Shown here: positions 27,201-36,729 of the stretch, piece after piece | Position numbering within the stretch: position 1 is the first letter of the stretch | How the letters are laid out: each line of letters opens with the position of its first letter | NCBI RefSeq assembly: GCF_030694375.1 | Contig: NZ_JAUXYL010000038.1 | Span: 1 to 64,000 of the forward strand | Direction of reading: 5' to 3' | DNA: 64,000 bases | DNA from: Algoriphagus sp. | Lineage (GTDB): Bacteria; Bacteroidota; Bacteroidia; Cytophagales; Cyclobacteriaceae | Made by a program: the position numbers and the translations under genes | Notes under the pieces: generated by a model | What the model saw: only the letters and a program-made list of their open reading frames with translations | Database searches by the model: none | What the model was told of the DNA's origin: nothing

Positions 27201-27502
27201 TAAACGGAGTCGATTATGGTTCCCAGGTGGGCACCTCCTGGAAGCTCATTGAGGTGACAGGCAGCGGAGGTACGATCACTATTTCCGGTTCCAACACCAT
27301 GGTGGATGAGCTGCGTGTCCATGCGGCTGCGGGTATGGCAACAAGCTTTACCATTTTGCCCATGGTCGGAATACTCACTCAATTGGATTCCAAAAATTTG
27401 GGCACTTACTATAGGTATGATCCCTTTGGAAGATTGGAGACAGTCCGAAACGAGGATGGACACCTCCTGAACTTATATGATTACATCTACATCAAACCTT
27501 GA
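24293..27502 (+). pseudogene. rhs1: YD-repeat/Rhs-like exported protein interrupted by in-frame amber stop
   Basis: The reading frame from 24293 continues in the same phase through 27502, broken only by TAG at 25058-25060; full length would be about 1069 codons. The N-terminus is a signal peptide (LLATLVLAMLTIKVMA-Q). The next part, VNLYTGLPEISIPLFEI, LPITLNYHASGFKYTDQ and ASWVGLGWSVQAGGQISR, is the classic N-terminal module of Bacteroidota YD-repeat proteins. The region after the stop (KKLDRIEVYRKEG, RLDHVEVKDGSG, YRYDPFGRLETVRNEDG) keeps intact codon use over 790 codons, so decay is recent or the stop is read through. It is first in the operon with the small secreted protein and rhs2. Confidence 0.8.
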
Positions 27503-27507
27503 GTCTT

Positions 27508-27987
27508 ATGATCAGATTGCATTTTTCAAAATTTTGGATTGTGATGGTGGCATGTATAGTGATTGCCAATCCATCCTTTTCCCAAGACGTCAACATAGGT
27601 TCCCCCGAAAAAACAGATCAAAGGCTGTTAGGAATTTGGAGAGTGGATTTTCCCGAATTGAAAGGGAAGCTTGACATTGAGAGCCAAAACAAACTCTCCC
27701 AAATGAGTGAAGAGGAGAGAGAGGCTGTATGGATGACTGCCGACTCCAGAATTTATCTTTTTGAACAAGATGGCAGGTATTTAATGACTTACGTCGATAG
27801 GGGAGTTTATGTCGAGGAAAGAGGAAAATGGACATTCGATTCCTCCGGCATGATGCTAAGGATGGAGCATGGCGAAGGAATCCGGGATTATCGCCTGGTT
27901 TTCACCGATAAAGGGATGATGTGGAATCCCACTGTAAAAAGGGATGAATTATTTGGGGTAATTTTTCTAAACCGACTGGATTTATGA
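27508..27987 (+). CDS. small secreted protein, lipocalin-like, between rhs1 and rhs2
   Basis: A protein of about 159 aa with an N-terminal signal peptide (HFSKFWIVMVACIVIANPSFS-Q). The mature part contains LLGIWRVDFPE, RIYLFEQDGRYLMTYVDRG and ERGKWTFDSSGMMLRME, the beta-strand pattern of small lipocalin-like domains that begin with a GxW motif. The start is taken at ATG 27508, since the open frame further upstream has only a TTG. Its stop codon overlaps the ATG of rhs2 (ATGA), which shows translational coupling. It may be a chaperone or cofactor of the Rhs secretion unit, but this is inference. Confidence 0.7.
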   Translation: MIRLHFSKFWIVMVACIVIANPSFSQDVNIGSPEKTDQRLLGIWRVDFPELKGKLDIESQNKLSQMSEEEREAVWMTADSRIYLFEQDGRYLMTYVDRGVYVEERGKWTFDSSGMMLRMEHGEGIRDYRLVFTDKGMMWNPTVKRDELFGVIFLNRLDL

Positions 27988-30900
27988 AAACAATTTTTCT
28001 GACTTTACTTTTCCTGATTTGTTTACTTTCCGCCTCGCTGGCCCAAGTGGTGGGTTCCTCACCCTGTCTGACAGCCTATCCCTCCGCTCCTTCCCAAGTT
28101 ATTGAAGCAAGCAGTTCGGTCAATCTGCTTGCCAATCCCGCTCCCTCGGGATTTGAGTACCGATGGTATGATTCCGATGGCGTCTCCCAGGTGGCGACCA
28201 GCCAAACATTAAGTACTCCGGTTTTGAGTACTACCAAGGTTTATTACCTTGCTTATTATCACACATCTACAGCTTGTCTGACTGCCAAAGTGCCTGTTAG
28301 GGTCATTTGGAATGCCGAAAAGAAAACGGTGGTAAAAACCTACGCCGTGAGAGACTCCCTCAATACAGAGGCACAGGTAAGGGCGGGAAACTCCGTCGCG
28401 ATTTCGCGTGTTTCACAATACTATGACAGTTTGGGAAGAAGTAACCAAACTGTGGCGATACAGGCTTCTGTAAATGGGCAAGATATTATCTCCTTCAACA
28501 CCTATGATAATTATGGTAGGCCTATGCGTGATTATTTGCCTTTTGCAAACAATAACAGCAGTCCCGGCTTATACCGCACCAATGCCGCATCGCTACACAG
28601 CACCTATTATACCTCGAACTTTGGTGATTCCAGGGGGTTTGCCGATAAAACCTATGAAGCTTCTCCGCTTAGTCGGCTTACCAAACAGGGAGTACCGGGT
28701 ACTCCATGGATCGGGAAGGAAATTAAATTGGATGAAAACACCAACGGAAGCGGTGATGCAGTCAGAATTTGGACTGTGGATGGGGCAGGATTACCGGTGA
28801 CTGCCTCTAATTATCCTGCCGGAGCCTTGTCAAAATTTGAGACCATTGATGAAGACAGTAGAAAGGTCATTGAGTATAAAGATAAACTGGGTAGGCTAAT
28901 CCTGAAGAAAGTTCAGGAAGCCGGCACTCCTTCTGTGGATCATACCGGATGGTTATGTACCTATTATGTCTATGATTCTTTTGGCAGGCTCCGTGTTGTT
29001 ATGCCTCCTTATGCTGTAGTAGCAATAATCGGTGGTGGACAAAGTTCAACTTCCACATCTATCCGTGATGGTCTCTATTACCTGTATTCCTATGACGAAA
29101 GGGGAAGAATGATCACTAAAAAACTCCCGGACAAGGGAACGGAGGAAATGGTCTATGATCTTCAGGATCGATTGGTTGCTTGGCGGGATGCAAACCTGGC
29201 AGGACAGAACAAGTGGCTCTATACCAAATATGACGCCCTTGGCAGAATGGTATTGACGGGTATTGTAACTTATGGTTCAGTTGTCACGCGGGCTACACTT
29301 CAAAGTCATGTAAATACTTTGGGGAGCAACAACGCTGTCTTGAACAGTACCTCGGGCAGATCTGGGGCTTCCAATGCTGGAGGGTATCCTCAAGTGGGAC
29401 AAGGTAACGGGGAAGGGGAAGTGCTCTCTGCTAATTTTTATGATAATTACAGTTTGACAAATGCTGGAATGACCTACATCCAACGATCCGGGTTCGATGT
29501 ACAAAGTTCAAAAACACATGGGTTACTGACAGGAAAACTGGTTACCAATCTTCACACGGGGACCAGGATGGAAACTGTGATGTTTTATGACAGCCACGGA
29601 AGGCAAATCCAAACACTTGAGGAGCATCATTTAGGTGGATTCAGGAGGTTTTCATCACGATATGACTTTGAAAACAAAGTCTTACAAACCATTACGGAAT
29701 TTACCAGCTCCTTTGGATCGAATACTATGTATAGGTATTTTAATTACAATTCTGCAGGTTTATTGTCTTCTACTACCCATCAGATAAACGCTAGTCCAAC
29801 AGTAACTCTGGCTAATTATACCTACAACAATTTGGGTGAACTTATAAACAAGACCTTCCCGGTGGCCGGAAATGCAGCGATGAATTTTACTTATAATATC
29901 CGGGGTTGGATCAAAAAAATCAACGATCCGCAGGCGAGCAATTCCTCCAACAAGGTATTTGCCCAAGAGTTGTTTTACGAATCCGGCGGGACCTCCCCGC
30001 AATACAACGGGAATATTTCAAAGGCAGAATGGAGGGGACAGGATGACATCAAGCGGGTTTATAATTATTTCTACGATCCTAATAATCGAATCAAGGATGC
30101 ATTGTACACTGTTCCGGATTATACCTGGCAAGATGGTCGGTTTAATATTGGCTATGTCAATTATGATGCAAATGGTAATATCACCACCCTACAGCGGGTC
30201 AATCAGCAAAATTCAAGCATCTGGGCTTTGGTCGATAATTTGGAATATTCCTATCAGTCCAACAGTAATAAGCTCCTTAATGTCCATGACTATCAAGGGA
30301 CCACTTCTTATCTTTCAAAGGACTTTAAGAATTTTGGGACTATAAATTATTCGTATGATGACAATGGAAATCTCACTGCAAATTCCGACAAAGACATTAC
30401 TTCGATTACCTACAACCATCTGAATTTGCCTGCTACTATTACATTTTCAGGTTCTAATAGAAAAATAGACTATTGGTACAATTCAGAGGGAGTAAAAGTG
30501 AGGCAAGTCAACACCGATGGTGGAACTATCAATACTATCGACTATCTGAGCGAATTTGTTTATGAAAACAATGCGCTATCATATGTTATACATGAAGAAG
30601 GTCGGGCGGCTTTTGAAAATACCGCATTTCAGTATGAGTTCTTTATCAAGGATCATTTAGGTAATGTGAGGCAGGTTGTTCGGGCTCCTGTATCAGCACT
30701 GCGCATCGCTACGATGGAGCCTGAAAATGCGGAGAAAGAAGAAGAGGAATTCAAAAACATCAAAGAATCCCGGCAGGGCGCAAGTGAGCATAACAAAACT
30801 CCAGGGGGCTATGCCACGGCTTGGTTGAATGCGGATCGGGGCAGGATTTTAGGTCCGTCCAGAACCCAGGAAGTGCAAAAAGGAGATAGCGTAGAGCTTG

Positions 30901-32318
30901 GGGTATTTGGTAAGTATATGGATCCTCGGAAAACAAAACTCCAACCAGTTTCCTTTATCAGAACCGGAGCGAATACCAAAATGATCCAGCAGCTTACCGA
31001 GTTTGGGCAGAACCTTCGCGCAGCGGGACCGAATGAACTAGCCATCGCCAATGTGATTGCTTTGGTAATAACAGAGCTTCAAAAAAAGCCAGTACCTGAG
31101 GCCTATATGGGCTATGCACTGTATGATTCGGATAGCAACCGTTATGAGGTCGGTAAGGTGGTGCTCAGTAAAAAAGCCAGAAACAAACACGAGGAACTGA
31201 TCCAAAAGCTGGCTGTCAAAAAAGATGGTTACATAGAAACATTCTTGGTCAACGAAACTGCCGAAAACGTTTGGTTCGATCAATTCCGAATTATGAGTAC
31301 CGGTCCGCTGATCGTACAGGAGACTCATTACGATCCATGGGGAGTAGAGCTTTCAGGATTGGGGTATCAATATGGAGGAATCAAAATAAATCCGTATTTA
31401 TACAATGGAAAAGAGGCAAACGGCCACTTGGGAGTGAACTTGTTTGATTATGGAGCAAGGATGTACGATCCGGCGATCGGGAGGTGGTTTGTGGTGGATC
31501 CGATGGCTGCTCACCCACTTCAGATTGATAAATCGCCCTACGCATACGGATGGAATAATCCAATTAGGTACATTGATCCGGATGGGATGTGTCCCAATGG
31601 ATGTAATGAAAATGAGAAAAAGGGCGACTTCTATGCAGAAGGTGCTGTTGTCCAGAACAGATTTGGTGCCTCTCAGTATAATGATGGTAAATGGAAAGTC
31701 ATAGAACGTACACCAATGACGGAAAACAGCTCAGATGGGGTTCGTATAAATGGGTTTTTCGGAGGGGGTTCAAGTTCTTTTGGGCAACAAGAAAGTGGTA
31801 GTCAAGCTCAAGGTGGTGGTGGTTCGGATAATGCAAAACTTGCTTTAGATATTGGAGGTTCAATTTATGGTGCTTTGCAAACGACTGTAAGACCTGGTGA
31901 CCAGTGGCTTGGAAATAATGGTAAGTACTATAATAACTCTTGGGGAGGAAACCAATATACTGGTAGCCGTTCGGGAGCTTTCAAAGCGGCAAGCAATTAC
32001 AAGTGGGCAGGTAGAGCTACCGTAGGACTATCTGCACTTATTGGTGCTACGGAAACAGTTAATGGTTATCAAAAGGATGGCGGGCAGTTTGGCTACAATG
32101 CACAAAGTGCAGCATTCGGAACAGTAGGAAACATTGCAGGAGGTTGGGCAGGTGCAGAAGCAGGAGCTTGGAGTTTTGGTATAGCAGGCGGTTTAATTGG
32201 TGGTCCTCCGGGAGCCGCGATTGGTGCTGTCATTGGTGGATTTGTAGGAGGTTTGGGAGGTGGCTACTTAGGTGGTAAAGTTGGAGGTGGAGCTGTTAAT
32301 TATTATCACGGTAGATAA
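27984..32318 (+). CDS. rhs2: DUF6443/Rhs polymorphic toxin with signal peptide
   Basis: A 1444-aa exported protein. Order: signal peptide (IFLTLLFLICLLSASLAQ), an Ig-like domain (about 30-110), DUF6443 (about 120-270; QYYDSLGRSNQTVAIQAS), YD repeats (YDSFGRLRVVMPP, YDALGRMVLTG), a core with DHLGNVRQVV (about 890), an inserted galactose-binding-like module ([18 protein letters not shown]) and the Rhs end motif [17 protein letters not shown] and YIDPDG. After that the C-terminal 250 aa are variable: Gly-rich helices such as GGWAGAEAGAWSFGIAGGL and GPPGAAIGAVIGGFVGGLGG, which look membrane-active. The T/I partner is the next gene. By family this is a contact-dependent toxin released from the Rhs shell. 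Confidence 0.88.
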   Translation: MKTIFLTLLFLICLLSASLAQVVGSSPCLTAYPSAPSQVIEASSSVNLLANPAPSGFEYRWYDSDGVSQVATSQTLSTPVLSTTKVYYLAYYHTSTACLTAKVPVRVIWNAEKKTVVKTYAVRDSLNTEAQVRAGNSVAISRVSQYYDSLGRSNQTVAIQASVNGQDIISFNTYDNYGRPMRDYLPFANNNSSPGLYRTNAASLHSTYYTSNFGDSRGFADKTYEASPLSRLTKQGVPGTPWIGKEIKLDENTNGSGDAVRIWTVDGAGLPVTASNYPAGALSKFETIDEDSRKVIEYKDKLGRLILKKVQEAGTPSVDHTGWLCTYYVYDSFGRLRVVMPPYAVVAIIGGGQSSTSTSIRDGLYYLYSYDERGRMITKKLPDKGTEEMVYDLQDRLVAWRDANLAGQNKWLYTKYDALGRMVLTGIVTYGSVVTRATLQSHVNTLGSNNAVLNSTSGRSGASNAGGYPQVGQGNGEGEVLSANFYDNYSLTNAGMTYIQRSGFDVQSSKTHGLLTGKLVTNLHTGTRMETVMFYDSHGRQIQTLEEHHLGGFRRFSSRYDFENKVLQTITEFTSSFGSNTMYRYFNYNSAGLLSSTTHQINASPTVTLANYTYNNLGELINKTFPVAGNAAMNFTYNIRGWIKKINDPQASNSSNKVFAQELFYESGGTSPQYNGNISKAEWRGQDDIKRVYNYFYDPNNRIKDALYTVPDYTWQDGRFNIGYVNYDANGNITTLQRVNQQNSSIWALVDNLEYSYQSNSNKLLNVHDYQGTTSYLSKDFKNFGTINYSYDDNGNLTANSDKDITSITYNHLNLPATITFSGSNRKIDYWYNSEGVKVRQVNTDGGTINTIDYLSEFVYENNALSYVIHEEGRAAFENTAFQYEFFIKDHLGNVRQVVRAPVSALRIATMEPENAEKEEEEFKNIKESRQGASEHNKTPGGYATAWLNADRGRILGPSRTQEVQKGDSVELGVFGKYMDPRKTKLQPVSFIRTGANTKMIQQLTEFGQNLRAAGPNELAIANVIALVITELQKKPVPEAYMGYALYDSDSNRYEVGKVVLSKKARNKHEELIQKLAVKKDGYIETFLVNETAENVWFDQFRIMSTGPLIVQETHYDPWGVELSGLGYQYGGIKINPYLYNGKEANGHLGVNLFDYGARMYDPAIGRWFVVDPMAAHPLQIDKSPYAYGWNNPIRYIDPDGMCPNGCNENEKKGDFYAEGAVVQNRFGASQYNDGKWKVIERTPMTENSSDGVRINGFFGGGSSSFGQQESGSQAQGGGGSDNAKLALDIGGSIYGALQTTVRPGDQWLGNNGKYYNNSWGGNQYTGSRSGAFKAASNYKWAGRATVGLSALIGATETVNGYQKDGGQFGYNAQSAAFGTVGNIAGGWAGAEAGAWSFGIAGGLIGGPPGAAIGAVIGGFVGGLGGGYLGGKVGGGAVNYYHGR

Positions 32319-32810
32319 ATGAAAGCAATGGAAAACTATCTAAATATTTTACATTTTTGTTTTTATAAAGCTCACTACAAATCACACTTGTTTGCTAATA
32401 AAATTAATCCTTTTAGAATATTAGCTGAGACATCTTTTATAAAAAATAGACTTGAAAAAAAAGGCATAACAAATATTGAAAAAGAAATTAACAAAGCTTT
32501 TGGCGATAAAAAATTTGGATTGAGTACTACTGTAGCAGGCGGTATCTTGTGGGGAGCAATGGCTATTTTATTTTTCTCAATTCTTATGGTATTCAATGTG
32601 TTTGTATATGCTACAACGCCTTATATTTTTGCTTGTGCAGTGCTTTCAGGAGGAATATGCTATTTCTTTGTTTTTAGAAATGATAAGTATATAAAATACT
32701 TTGATAAATACGAAAAATGGACAAAGGCTGAAAAGCGGAAAAATACTTGGCTTACATTGGCTTCTCTTTTTGCTATTTTCCTTCTCTTTTATTTAGGTCT
32801 TAAACCTTAA
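32319..32810 (+). CDS. putative immunity protein for the rhs2 toxin tip (membrane protein)
   Basis: A 163-aa protein starting at the base after the rhs2 stop codon, so translation is coupled. It has a basic N-terminal segment (about 70 aa) and three hydrophobic helices (TTVAGGILWGAMAILFFSIL, YIFACAVLSGGICYFFVF, TWLTLASLFAIFLLFYLGL). It is much more AT-rich than the rhs core, as is usual for polymorphic immunity genes. The assignment is by position, base composition and the membrane-active look of the toxin tip. No family was recognised. Confidence 0.65.
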   Translation: MKAMENYLNILHFCFYKAHYKSHLFANKINPFRILAETSFIKNRLEKKGITNIEKEINKAFGDKKFGLSTTVAGGILWGAMAILFFSILMVFNVFVYATTPYIFACAVLSGGICYFFVFRNDKYIKYFDKYEKWTKAEKRKNTWLTLASLFAIFLLFYLGLKP

Positions 32811-32820
32811 CAAAACAGAA

Positions 32821-34146
32821 AAGTTTAGCCTGAGCCCCGCTACCTTCGTCCGTACCGGTATGGATCGCAAGATCATCCGAACACTGGGTGAATACGGTCA
32901 AAATCTTGCTGCCTTTCCTAGCGAAATCGCAATCGCCAATGTGATCGCATTGGTGATCGGAGAACTTCAGCAAAAGCCCGCACCGGAAGCCTATATGGGC
33001 TATGCCTTGTATGATTCGGATTCTGTTCTATACGAACAGGGCAAAGTAATTCTGTCCAAGAAGGCTAGGAACAAACATGAGGAGCTGATTCAAAAAATCG
33101 CCATTAAAAAGGACGGTTACATTGAAACCTATCTGGTAAATGAAACTGCCGAAAATGTCTGGTTTGACCAGTTCCGAATTATGAGTACAGGTCAACTCAT
33201 CGTGCAGGAAACGCATTATGACCCGTGGGGTGTGGAGCTTTCAGGATTGGGATATCAGTATGGTGGAATAAAAATAAATCCGTATTTATACAACGGGAAA
33301 GAGTCAAACGGCCACTTGGGAGTGAATATGTTTGATTACGGTGCCAGGATGTATGATCCGGCGATTGGGAGGTGGTTTGTTGTCGATCCTCTTGCTAACC
33401 ATGAACTTCAATTAGATAAATCACCTTATGCTTACGGATGGAATAATCCAATCAAATACATAGACCCTAATGGACTTTGTCCAAATGGATGCAGTGAAAA
33501 TGAAAAGTCCGGAGAGCCATATAAAGATGGGGCAATAGTTCAAAATAAGTATGGAACATCTCAATATGTAGATGGGGAGTGGGTTACGATTTCCAGTACG
33601 CCTGATGGATCAGGAGAAAATACATCCACAGTCGAGAGCGGAGGAGGAGGAAACGGATCCGGTGCTTCAAGTGAAGGAAATGGTTTTTTTGGAAGTACAG
33701 GTTGGGGGGATATGACAAGTAATATAAATACCGGAATAGGGGCTTTTGGAATTTCTAATGGTGCTAAAACAGAATTATTTGACTACGCAGTAAGAAACAA
33801 TTATAAGTCTGCGCAGTCCTGGAGCAAATTTAATAAGCTTAGACCTGCTCAACAGGCTTGGAGAGCAAACAATACATTAGGAAAAACAGGTATATCATAT
33901 TTAAAATATGCAAAAGGACTTGGGGTAATTTCCGCAGGCGTAAGTACGACTTATTCAATTAGTAATGCTAGAATGTATTATTATAATGGGGGTTCGGATT
34001 GGCAAGTAGGAGTTAAATCATCCTTAGATGTTATTATGACCGGAGCTTCATTTTTTGGTCCAGTAGGTTTTGGAATAAGTGCGAGCTATTTTATTCTTGA
34101 TGTTTCAACTGGAGGTTTTGGCGGGTTTGGTTCCACTAAAAAATAA
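32821..34146 (+). pseudogene. orphan Rhs C-terminal cassette 1 with hydrophobic toxin tip
   Basis: The open frame from at least 32821 (reading KFSLSPATFVRTGMDRK) has no N-terminal Rhs part; the first internal Met is 32860. It repeats the rhs2 core nearly verbatim ([73 protein letters not shown]), then diverges into a new tip of about 200 residues with a Gly/Ser linker and hydrophobic segments (KTGISYLKYAKGLGVISAGV, LDVIMTGASFFGPVGFGISA). It is a displaced C-terminal module that could replace the rhs2 tip by recombination. Whether it is translated is unknown; no start site is evident. I label it pseudogene only because it lacks the secretory N-terminus. Confidence 0.78.
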
Positions 34147-34151
34147 ATTAA

Positions 34152-34547
34152 ATGAGAATATTAGAATACTTATATTGTAAATATTACGCATTTCAGGTTC
34201 GAATTGGGCATAGGGAAATTGCCCCGTTTAGTTCTGTATTAATCATCGCTTTTACTTTTGAACTATATTATTTCGGGTTGTTTTTTATATCAATTATATT
34301 TTTTGATAAAGACTATTTTCCAATCTCAGGTTTGTTTTTTACAGTATTTTCTATAATTTTTCTATTTTTTTTAATAATTCTGTTCTATTTTCTATTAGTT
34401 CACAAAGGAAAATATATGGAAGTGTTGAAAAGGAATAATTTAACAAACAAAGGAAGCTTGGGGGCGATATTATTCCCTCTGATTGCATTTGTTATATTTA
34501 ATTTGGGATGGATCTTGAAAATGCTTCAAAATCTAGGAAAGCTGTGA
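34152..34547 (+). CDS. putative immunity protein for cassette 1 (membrane protein)
   Basis: A 131-aa, strongly hydrophobic protein with three to four helices (SSVLIIAFTFELYYFGLFFI, FPISGLFFTVFSIIFLFFLI, LGAILFPLIAFVIFNLGWIL). It starts 5 bp after the cassette 1 stop codon and is AT-rich. Position after an Rhs tip and a membrane location fit immunity to a membrane-acting toxin. It shows no visible similarity to the 163-aa partner of rhs2, as expected for a different toxin. No family is recognised. Confidence 0.62.
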   Translation: MRILEYLYCKYYAFQVRIGHREIAPFSSVLIIAFTFELYYFGLFFISIIFFDKDYFPISGLFFTVFSIIFLFFLIILFYFLLVHKGKYMEVLKRNNLTNKGSLGAILFPLIAFVIFNLGWILKMLQNLGKL

Positions 34548-34709
34548 AATGTATGTATATCAAAGGTAGTTTGCTGCTTAAATTGAATTCTATTTATTAG
34601 ATTCGTTAAGTGGGATGTAAGGGTAGGATTTGAAAACCATATGAATTTTTTCCAGAATTATTTAACAATCGAAGGGTTGATATAAGCGAATTGATTGTGA
34701 TTTTTGTCA
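34548..34709. other. AT-rich spacer after cassette 1 immunity gene
   Basis: Contains no convincing ORF or RNA gene. Together with the following hairpin, Rhs scrap and intron remnant (34710-35122) it makes up the roughly 575-bp stretch without an intact gene between cassettes 1 and 2. Confidence 0.5.
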
Positions 34710-34732
34710 ATATTCAATTACCAATTGAATAT
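34710..34732. repeat. REP-like hairpin, 10-bp arms and 3-nt loop
   Basis: Perfect arms atattcaatt (34710-34719) and aattgaatat (34723-34732) around loop acc. It lies 8 bp upstream of an Rhs core fragment. Its geometry is the same as the hairpins at 38020 and 38761 that flank the tyrosine transposase. Confidence 0.65.
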
Positions 34733-34740
34733 TTGGTTTA

Positions 34741-34831
34741 GGTGGGTAATATTAGACAGGTGGTAAGAAACCCTTCCTCCAATCTCAGAATCGCTAGTAT
34801 GGAACCTGAAAATGCCCCCGCTGAGTGTAGG
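34741..34831 (+). pseudogene. Rhs core fragment (about 30 codons)
   Basis: Reads VGNIRQVVRNPSSNLRIAS then MEPENAPAEC, matching the rhs2 core [19 protein letters not shown]. Homology stops at the group II intron fragment. It is the remnant of another displaced rhs copy. Confidence 0.7.
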
Positions 34832-35118
34832 GTGTGTCGTGAAGTCCTTGATGTGAATCAAAGACATGTTGTATAAAAGATGGTAGTAGGTCTACCGCAA
34901 TCGCTGAGTAAGCGGAGGTTGCAAACCACCTCTCGGTGCTGCTTTGGTAACGGAGCGGTATTGAACGGAAAGAGGGAAAGGTTCGCTGGACGAATCAGGT
35001 GCGAATAAGAGAGATGAACGCAAGTGAATCTCCGATGAAGTGTCGATAAAGGGAATACATTGTCAAAAGTTGGTTTTTTATTCGACAGGTGAACAATCCA
35101 AGCTTACACCTACCTTCT
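34832..35118 (+). mobile_element. group II intron 5' fragment (domain I), no ORF
   Basis: Starts gtgtgtcg, matching the group II 5' end GUGYG. It continues with structured DNA and the block gatgaacgcaagtgaatc / gatgaagtgtcgataaag (35013-35050), which closely matches the gaacgcaagt…gtgtcgata sequence in domain I of known bacterial group II introns such as Ll.LtrB. No intron-encoded reverse transcriptase and no domain V were found, so it is a truncated remnant. The exact 3' boundary is uncertain. Confidence 0.7.
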
Positions 35119-35122
35119 CTTC

Positions 35123-36729
35123 ATGATAATCCGCCACGGCGGACATGTTGACCGTCAGGTGGTGCGTGCCCCTGTTTCCTCATCCCGTATCGCCACGATG
35201 GAGCCTGAAAATGCGGATAAAGAGGAAGAGGAATTCGAAAACATAAGAGAGTCAAGACAAGGCGCAAGTGAGCATAACAAAACTCCGGGAGGCTATGCAA
35301 CGGCATGGCTCAATGCGGATCGAGGAAGGATATTAGGACCTTCACGATCTCAAGAAGTTCAGGAAGGCGACAGTGTTGAGCTTGGGGTATTTGGCAAGTA
35401 CGTGGATCCAAAGAAAGTTAAGCTAAGCCCTGCTACTTTTGCTAGAACAGGAATGGATCGAAAGATTATACGAACACTGGGCGAATACGGTCAAAATCTG
35501 GCAGCTTCTCCAAATGAAATAGCTATCGCGAATGTAATCGCCTTGGTGATCGGAGAACTTCAGCAAAAGCCCGCACCGGAAGCCTATATGGGCTATGCTT
35601 TGTACGATTCGGATTCTGTTCTATACGAACAGGGCAAAGTAATTCTGTCCAAGAAGGCCAGGAACAAACATGAGGAGCTGATCCAAAAGCTGGCGGTTAA
35701 AAAGGACGGTTTCATTGAAACCTATCTGGTAAATGAAACTGCCGAAAATGTCTGGTTTGACCAGTTCCGGATCATGAGTACCGGTCCTTTGATTGTGCAA
35801 GAAACTCACTATGATCCGTGGGGAGTAGAGCTAAGCGGATTGGGTTACCAATATGGCGGAATCAAGGTGAATCCTTATCTTTATAATGGCAAGGAGGCAA
35901 ACGGCCACTTGGGAGTCAACCTGTTCGATTATGGAGCGAGGATGTATGATCCTGCAATCGGGCGATGGTTTGTAGTGGATCCGCTGGCAGAGCAAATGCG
36001 TAGGCATTCTCCCTACAGTTATGCATTCAATAATCCTATGCGGTTTATTGATCCGGATGGGATGGCGCCCATCGAGCCGAATGGTGGGATGACGTATGAT
36101 GGGTACGTAGATGTAGATAAAAATGGGAATGTGCATGGGGCAGCTGGCAGAAAGAAGGATGACGAAAAAAGAACTAAGGGAGGAGAAAATACTTTAGATA
36201 CCCAGGTAAAGAGAAATAAAAATATTAATAGTCAAACAAACGATGCAGGGGTACCAATTGGAGATGGTGGATTTTTGTTTAAAAATGAAAAAAAAGCATT
36301 TGCCTATATGTATTCTACCAGTTTTTTTAATTCATCAGGGGAAATAAGAGAGCTTTCAGCATGGATTACCAAAGATGGAATTTTAGTTATGCGTACCATA
36401 AAAATGGAACTAACGAAAGCAGGAATGACTATTATGAAATTACCCCTAATTCGGATGGATCTAAGTCAGTTTCCTATGGTGGAATGTCTTCTAGAATCCT
36501 AGGACACATACATACCCATCCTCATAATTATGATACAGGTCCAACCCTTCCGCATGGCAAAAGTCAGGGTGATTTTGCAATGTATGACTATATAAATAAA
36601 CCAATTTTTACAATAGGGCCAAAACATATTTATATGGGTATAAGGGTAGATGGCAAGCCAGAAAGAAGTGTCGTTGGGTCAAAAGATGAAGGAGTATTTT
36701 TTGGATCAATTTATAACTGGTTAGACTAA
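35123..36729 (+). pseudogene. orphan Rhs cassette 2 with frameshifted JAMM-like toxin tip
   Basis: The Rhs core resumes at about 35147 ([20 protein letters not shown]) and runs through [39 protein letters not shown] and FIDPDGM. It then enters a new tip ([20 protein letters not shown]). The frame stops at 36502, but the tip continues in the -1 frame (36361-36729): [33 protein letters not shown], then KSQGDF. HxH plus SxxD resembles JAMM/DUF4329-like metallopeptidases, although the spacing is longer than in canonical JAMM. The shift lies near a run of five A at 36398-36402. It may be a mutation or, less likely, programmed slippage. Confidence 0.75.
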
